Shown piece after piece: positions 5,928 to 9,542 of a stretch of 9,542 bases of DNA. A program made the translations under genes and the position numbers. The stretch comes from Gemmatimonadota bacterium (GTDB lineage: Bacteria > Gemmatimonadota > Gemmatimonadetes > Palauibacterales > Palauibacteraceae): positions 1-9,542 of the forward strand of contig JARFPW010000332.1 of the NCBI GenBank assembly GCA_029288095.1, in the 5' to 3' direction. Position 1 is the stretch's first letter. Each line of letters starts with the position of its first letter. The notes under the pieces are model-generated. The model was not told the origin of the DNA and did no database searches. It saw nothing but the letters and a program-made list of their open reading frames with translations.

Positions 5928-6898
5928 AAGTACTTCCTCAGGTCGAGAAGGGTGTACATGCTTGCTACCTGGTCGGCGTAGCCGTTGAACATCAACGTCG
6001 GCCGGCGCCTGAATTCCCCGAGGCGACGCTCCCGAGCCTGGCTCCAGCGGGGGTGATCCACTTCCGGGTTCACATTCGCGAAGAAGCCGTATTCCGAAGG
6101 AATCATCTGCTGCCAGGTATTGAGCGGCTGTTGCTCGACGAACCGGATCTTGACGATCGACTTGATGCTCTTGAATCCGTATTTCCACGGGACGACCAGC
6201 CGCAACGGCGCTCCGTTCTGGTTCGGGAGGTCCCGCCCGTAGAGGCCCGTCGCCATCAAGGTCAGCGGGTTCATGGCCTCATCCAGGCGGAGCCCCTCGA
6301 CGTAGGGCCAGTCGATGACCCGGCGACGCTGGCCGGGCATCTGCACGGGATCGAGGAGAGTCGTGAACTCGAGGTACTTTGCCTGCGACGTCGGTTCGAC
6401 ACGTCGGATCAGATCCGACAGGGGAAACCCACGCCATGGGATCACCATCGACCACGCTTCGACGCAGCGCAGCCGGTAGACGCGCTCCTCGATGTTCAGC
6501 GGAGCGATGAAGTCTTCCAGATCGTAGACCGCGGGGTTGGCGACGTGTCCCTCGACGGCGATCGACCAGGGCCGGGGCTTCAGGGTATGAGCGTTCTTTG
6601 CCGGGTCGTCCTTCCCCGTACCAAACTCATAGAAGTTGTTGTACCCCGTGACGTCCTCGTAGGGCGTAAGTTCCTCGCCCAATTCCGATTTCGTCTTCGA
6701 CCAGTCCCGATCCTGTCCGGTCGCACCCTGGGCTCGCCCGGACGCCGCATCTGTATCGCAAGCGATGAGTGCTCCCGGGACGGTCGCTGCCGCGACGGCG
6801 GCCATCGCCGAACGACCGATGAAATGCCTTCGATTCAGATATGTATCGTACGGAGTGATCTCCGAGGATTTCACATCTGCCGGCCTGCGGATCAACAT
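5924..6898 (-). CDS. msrP: Periplasmic methionine sulfoxide reductase catalytic subunit (Moco)
   Basis: MsrP (YedY) reduces methionine sulfoxide in oxidised periplasmic proteins, using a molybdopterin cofactor and electrons from MsrQ. The 324-residue product follows the family closely: GYNNFYEFG (85-93), RLRCVEAWSMVIPW (142-155) with Cys145 as the molybdenum ligand, YVEGLRLDEAMNPLTLMATG, NQNGAPLRLVVPWKYGFKSI, YGFFANVNP and VDHPRWSQA, ending in LDLRKYF. The N-terminus has a twin-arginine signal, NRRHFIGRS (22-30), before a hydrophobic stretch, so export is by Tat with the cofactor already bound. That stretch ends in LIAC-D (44-48), a good lipobox, so the mature protein may be lipid-anchored at Cys47 rather than soluble. 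The ATG at 6898 is preceded by GGAGGG. The stop overlaps the msrQ start. Confidence 0.96.
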   Translation of the reverse strand: MLIRRPADVKSSEITPYDTYLNRRHFIGRSAMAAVAAATVPGALIACDTDAASGRAQGATGQDRDWSKTKSELGEELTPYEDVTGYNNFYEFGTGKDDPAKNAHTLKPRPWSIAVEGHVANPAVYDLEDFIAPLNIEERVYRLRCVEAWSMVIPWRGFPLSDLIRRVEPTSQAKYLEFTTLLDPVQMPGQRRRVIDWPYVEGLRLDEAMNPLTLMATGLYGRDLPNQNGAPLRLVVPWKYGFKSIKSIVKIRFVEQQPLNTWQQMIPSEYGFFANVNPEVDHPRWSQARERRLGEFRRRPTLMFNGYADQVASMYTLLDLRKYF

Positions 6899-7208
6899 CC
6901 GTCCCTCCGGTTACCATGTCGCTTTGTGCTTCCTACCACTCTATAACAGGGCTAACGCGCAGGGGTTCCCCGGGAAGGCGGGACGGGACTCACTAGATTT
7001 CCGCCACCTTTCGCCGCCCTCCAGACATAACCTGGACAAACGGGCCTGCGTCGCGGTTTGGCTCGACCTTGGTCACTAACAGGCGGAGCGCCCGGCGAGA
7101 TTACCGGGCGCTACCAAACGGGGGAGCTACGGAAGCCTCCCGATGCTCGGGGGACCTGACGCCCTTCCTATATCAACACGAAAACGCCGTGCCGGTCATT
7201 CCTTCCGG
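6899..7208. other. Intergenic region between lipoprotein gene and msrP
   Basis: These 310 nt hold no credible ORF. Near msrP the minus strand has the GGAGGG ribosome binding site (about 6904-6909) and a TATAGA-like -10 at about 6943-6948, without a convincing -35. Further right is a perfect hairpin at 7087-7112 and a smaller one, CCCGA-TGC-TCGGG, near 7139-7151. The msrP promoter probably lies here. Confidence 0.45.
7087..7112 (-). terminator. Candidate terminator of the lipoprotein gene
   Basis: AGCGCCCGG (7087-7095) and CCGGGCGCT (7104-7112) form a perfect 9-bp GC-rich stem with an 8-nt loop. It lies about 97 nt past the lipoprotein stop codon and before msrP, where a terminator is expected. 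No U-tract follows on the minus strand, so it may act without one or be only an RNA-stabilising hairpin. Confidence 0.45.
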
Positions 7209-7745
7209 TTACTTACAGCTCGTTGTCGCGTTGAGCACATCGGCCGTCGCGTCACCATTCGCATTGACCGTGACCTGAATGGTCACCTTCTCTTTGAAGT
7301 TCGGCGCCCGACCCTTGCCGATTATCACCCAGTTGTCGGTGTAGTGGAAAGTGTATGGGAATCCTGCTGGAGCCGTGGTCACGTGTTCCACGTGCCAAAC
7401 GTCGTTCCACACATAGTCGTATCCGGTCGTCAAGCCTACTGCGGTTCCGTGGACGAATACGAAGTACTTGAAGTTAAGGTTACCACTGGCTGCTTCGGTG
7501 TATGACCCGAGTGTGTGAACCCGTAGCTCAGCCTGCAAAACTTCACCACAGAACTCCGCCTCCCACGGCAGGGTGAACCAGTCGTTCTCATTCACCGCAA
7601 ACATCGGGTGACTGGGAGCCTCGGCGACTTCGCCAGAGGCCGTGGCGTCGGTCATGGGACTGGTCGGCGTATCCCCGCACGCAATCAGCACAGTTACGCC
7701 AGCGAGCAGGGACAATAAGGCGATACGGGGAATTATCTGGCTCAT
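7209..7745 (-). CDS. Secreted lipoprotein of unknown function (178 aa)
   Basis: The product opens with a Sec signal peptide ending in a lipobox, LIAC, with lipidated Cys23 followed by GDTPTSP, a mature-end style I associate with Gemmatimonadota lipoproteins. A short Thr/Ser/Ala linker (about 25-48) leads to a domain of about 125 residues rich in aromatic and beta-forming residues: FTLPWEAEFCGEVLQAELRV, LNFKYFVFVHGTAVGLTTGY, WHVEHV, YTDNWVIIGKG, then VTIQVTVNANGDATADVL, ending in TTSCK. Cys66 and Cys177 could form a disulfide joining both ends of the domain. The overall pattern (C-G-E-V, G-T-A-V-G-L-T-T-G-Y, N-A-N-G near the end) resembles an uncharacterised family of secreted beta-sandwich proteins, but I cannot name it. 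The ATG at 7745 has a perfect AGGAGG (7751-7756) five nt upstream, with a small hairpin (7758-7770) next to it. It appears monocistronic. Confidence 0.88.
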   Translation of the reverse strand: MSQIIPRIALLSLLAGVTVLIACGDTPTSPMTDATASGEVAEAPSHPMFAVNENDWFTLPWEAEFCGEVLQAELRVHTLGSYTEAASGNLNFKYFVFVHGTAVGLTTGYDYVWNDVWHVEHVTTAPAGFPYTFHYTDNWVIIGKGRAPNFKEKVTIQVTVNANGDATADVLNATTSCK

Positions 7746-7835
7746 CGGAACCTCCTAGCGGCTGTGCCGCCGGCGGGCTCGGGGCAGGGTCCGTCAACGG
7801 CTACCAGATAAGAGAATTTTGGACCAAACAGAAAG

Positions 7836-7841
7836 AATATA
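7836..7841 (-). promoter_or_regulatory. Possible -10 element of the lipoprotein gene
   Basis: The minus strand reads TATATT here, inside an AT-rich patch (about 7806-7863) that stands out from GC-rich surroundings. A start site near 7829 would give a leader of about 85 nt. No good -35 is visible at 16-18 nt, so the call is weak. Confidence 0.3.
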
Positions 7842-7950
7842 CGACTGATTACTCCGAAATAACAGCGCCGGACGAGACTAACTGGGGACTGGGGCAGACT
7901 GGTGCGGACACATCCTGGACACAGGCGAAAGCTAAGTCGCTGTCCTGCAA

Positions 7951-8024
7951 TGGCAGGGGCGGGATTCGAACCCGCGACCTAGGGCTTATGAGTCCCCCGC
8001 TCTGACCAACTGAGCTACCCTGCC
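7951..8024 (-). tRNA. tRNA with CAU anticodon (elongator Met or Ile2)
   Basis: The minus strand folds into a full cloverleaf: acceptor GGCAGGG/CCCTGCC, D arm GCTC/GAGC, anticodon loop CTCATAA, variable AGGTC, T arm GCGGG-TTCGAAT-CCCGC and discriminator A73. CCA is not encoded. The CAU anticodon with a paired 1-72 end means elongator Met or an Ile2 species that needs lysidine at C34. The acceptor start GGC fits elongator Met, but the loop context is shared with Ile2, so I leave it open. The anticodon stem is weak, with a G27-U43 wobble and an A31-G39 mismatch. Confidence 0.93.
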
Positions 8025-8062
8025 TGATACTGAATCGGCCGGAGCGGACTCCGGCCGTTAGA

Positions 8063-8136
<74 letters not shown>

Positions 8137-8168
8137 TCGAGGACCGACCATTGTAAGACGCGGATTCG

Positions 8169-8480
8169 TCAATCGTCAAGATCGGTTTCGGCACCTTCCG
8201 ACCCCGGCACGAAACGGACGAGGAGCTCCCCGTCCTTCACGAAGCCATACTCTTCCCGGGCTACTCGCTCGATGGCTGCCGGGTCAGTTGCGAGACTGTC
8301 ACCACGCTGGACCAGTGAGTCGGTGAGCGACACGAGTGAGTCTACAGCCTCGATCAGATCAGCGCGCTCAGTCTGCATCGATCGGATGTCCATCACGCTG
8401 TATACCCCGCCGTACAGCCCATAGTACGCTCCCGAGAGAACGAACCCGGCGATTGCCAGTCTGTACCCCAGCCGCTTCAT
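8169..8480 (-). CDS. FtsB/DivIC-family septum formation initiator
   Basis: Proteins of this family are short bitopic membrane proteins that join FtsL and FtsQ (DivIB) in the divisome and help switch on septal wall synthesis. The 103-residue product has a short cytoplasmic start (MKRLGYR), one membrane segment (about 7-27), a periplasmic stretch with heptad-like spacing (about 33-62: LIEAVDSLVSLTDSLVQRGD) and the family's C-terminal motif AIERVAREEYGFVKDGE (69-85). The frame is open far upstream within eno, but only the ATG at 8480 gives the standard N-terminus; GGGTGA lies about 5 nt upstream. An ATG at 8492 is the alternative, adding four residues. It begins four nt after the eno stop, and the eno-ftsB pairing is common across bacteria. 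Confidence 0.9.
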   Translation of the reverse strand: MKRLGYRLAIAGFVLSGAYYGLYGGVYSVMDIRSMQTERADLIEAVDSLVSLTDSLVQRGDSLATDPAAIERVAREEYGFVKDGELLVRFVPGSEGAETDLDD

Positions 8481-8484
8481 TCGC

Positions 8485-9542
8485 TCACCCATACGTGGTG
8501 CTACCTGAGTACTCGGCCATGCTCCCGAGTTCCTCCTCGATTCGCAACAGTCGATTGTACTTGGCGACGCGCTCCGATCGACACGCCGATCCTGTCTTGA
8601 TCTGGCCCGCTCCGGTCGCCACCGCAAGGTCAGCGATGAATGTATCCTCCGTCTCACCGGAGCGGTGCGATACGACCGACGTATATCCAGCCGCGGTTGC
8701 CACGCGCATGGCGCTCAGGGTCTCCGTCACGGTACCGATCTGGTTCAACTTGATCAGGATCGAATTGGCAGTCTGCGCCTGGATCCCCCGCCGCAGACGC
8801 CCCACGTTGGTCACGAACAGGTCATCGCCGACCAGCTGGACCTTCTCGCCCAGCTCGCGCGTGAGTACCGACCAGCCGTCCCAGTCGTCTTCGGCGAGTC
8901 CATCTTCGATGGAGACGATCGGATAGGCGGTCGTCCACTCGCCGTACATCGCTACGAGTTCCTCGGCTGACTTGCTGCCGGCTTCTCCGGCGCTCTGAAA
9001 CTCATAAGTGCCTGCGTCCGGTTCGTAGAACTCGGTAGCGGCTGAATCGATCGCCAAGGCCACCTGGGCGCCCGCCTCGTACCCCGCGTCGTCGATCGCC
9101 TGGATGATGAAATCCAGGGCATCCCGGTTGGAGGCGAGGTTGGGCGCGAAGCCTCCCTCATCTCCAACCGCCGTAGACAGTCCAGCCGCGCTCAACCGGC
9201 TGCGCAGCGCGTGAAACACCTCGGTGCCCGCGCGCAGCGCCTCGGCGAAAGTTGGTGCTCCGACCGGTACGACCATGAACTCCTGGATATCTACGCTATT
9301 GTCGGCGTGGGCTCCGCCATTCAGGATGTTCATCATCGGCACCGGCAGCCTGGCGCCCTCGCCGAGATGACGGTAGAGCGGCACGTCGCGGACGGCTGCC
9401 CCGGCACGGGCTACGGCCATGGACGCTGCGAGTATCGCGTTGGCGCCGAGCCGGCTCTTGTTGGGCGTGCCGTCCATCCCGATCAGACGGCTGTCGATCG
9501 ACACCTGATCGGTCACGTCCTCGCCCCGGAGGCCCTCCGAAA
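8485..9542 (-). CDS. eno: Enolase (partial, N-terminus outside window)
   Basis: Enolase interconverts 2-phosphoglycerate and phosphoenolpyruvate with two Mg2+ ions in glycolysis. About 351 residues of a protein usually about 430 long are visible. The frame runs to the window edge with SEGLRGEDVTDQ before the first internal GTG at 9516, so that GTG is not the start. Conserved parts are ENKS-like TPNKSRLGANAILAASMA, NILNGGAHADNSVDIQEFM, the GDEGGFAPN loop with the proton-donor Glu, metal ligands in AIDSAATEF, SIEDGLAEDDWDG and GDDLFVTN, the catalytic Lys in ILIKLNQIGT, SHRSGETED, and KTGSACRSERVAKYN. All catalytic positions inside the window are intact. It ends four nt before the ftsB-like ATG, so the two are probably co-transcribed. 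Confidence 0.97.
   Translation of the reverse strand, partial: SEGLRGEDVTDQVSIDSRLIGMDGTPNKSRLGANAILAASMAVARAGAAVRDVPLYRHLGEGARLPVPMMNILNGGAHADNSVDIQEFMVVPVGAPTFAEALRAGTEVFHALRSRLSAAGLSTAVGDEGGFAPNLASNRDALDFIIQAIDDAGYEAGAQVALAIDSAATEFYEPDAGTYEFQSAGEAGSKSAEELVAMYGEWTTAYPIVSIEDGLAEDDWDGWSVLTRELGEKVQLVGDDLFVTNVGRLRRGIQAQTANSILIKLNQIGTVTETLSAMRVATAAGYTSVVSHRSGETEDTFIADLAVATGAGQIKTGSACRSERVAKYNRLLRIEEELGSMAEYSGSTTYG

Noticed and set aside
5928..6188. N-terminal extension of the msrQ frame up to an ATG at 6188
   Set aside because: It lies inside msrP, gives a charged non-membrane sequence, and would make MsrQ about 87 residues too long.
6053..6946. Long plus-strand frame of 297 codons
   Set aside because: It is fully antisense to msrP, whose protein is highly conserved; the product is Arg-rich and motif-free.
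8481..8657. Longer start of the ftsB-like gene at 8657
   Set aside because: The extension is an Arg/Ser-rich shadow of eno and would put about 59 residues ahead of a membrane segment that normally lies at the N-terminus.

Overview
The window reads as one end of a metagenomic contig from a free-living, high-GC bacterium. The first 16 bases match the Nextera/Tn5 mosaic-end adapter, which points to an untrimmed contig end. Dense minus-strand operons, two secreted or lipid-anchored proteins of little-known type (one with a CGDTPTSP mature start) and overall gene content suggest Gemmatimonadota or a related phylum. That placement is inference from protein style, not a phylogeny.

Region 1 (1-4460, minus strand) is a tight housekeeping operon read right to left: a putative 38-residue membrane peptide, thiI (tRNA 4-thiouridine/thiazole sulfur transfer, with C-terminal rhodanese), uppS, cdsA and dxr. 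The last three junctions overlap (GTGA, TGATG, TGATG), so translation is probably coupled. dxr opens the MEP isoprenoid route, uppS uses its products to build the undecaprenyl carrier, and cdsA activates phosphatidate for phospholipids. ThiI also touches DXP chemistry through the thiamine thiazole.

Region 2 (4461-4752) is a divergent control region with an AT-rich island, a perfect dyad and a leader hairpin. It faces a plus-strand gene (4753-5241) for a small exported protein of unknown function.

Region 3 (5265-6898) holds a GC-rich hairpin likely to terminate both converging transcripts, then msrP-msrQ on the minus strand. These encode a molybdenum-cofactor periplasmic methionine sulfoxide reductase and its heme membrane partner. 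msrQ has no ATG/GTG/TTG at the expected place and seems to start at a CTG overlapping the msrP stop.

Region 4 (6899-7950) is a long intergenic stretch, a lipoprotein gene of unknown function and its leader.

Region 5 (7951-9542, minus strand) contains two CAU-anticodon tRNAs (an elongator Met or Ile2 and the initiator fMet), an FtsB/DivIC-like division protein and the 3' part of eno, whose 5' end lies beyond the window.

I see no mobile element, CRISPR array or clear novel multi-gene system. The most unusual signals are the AT-ending codon island inside dxr, the CTG start of msrQ, a possible Tat-lipoprotein form of MsrP, and the unannotated small membrane ORF ahead of thiI.
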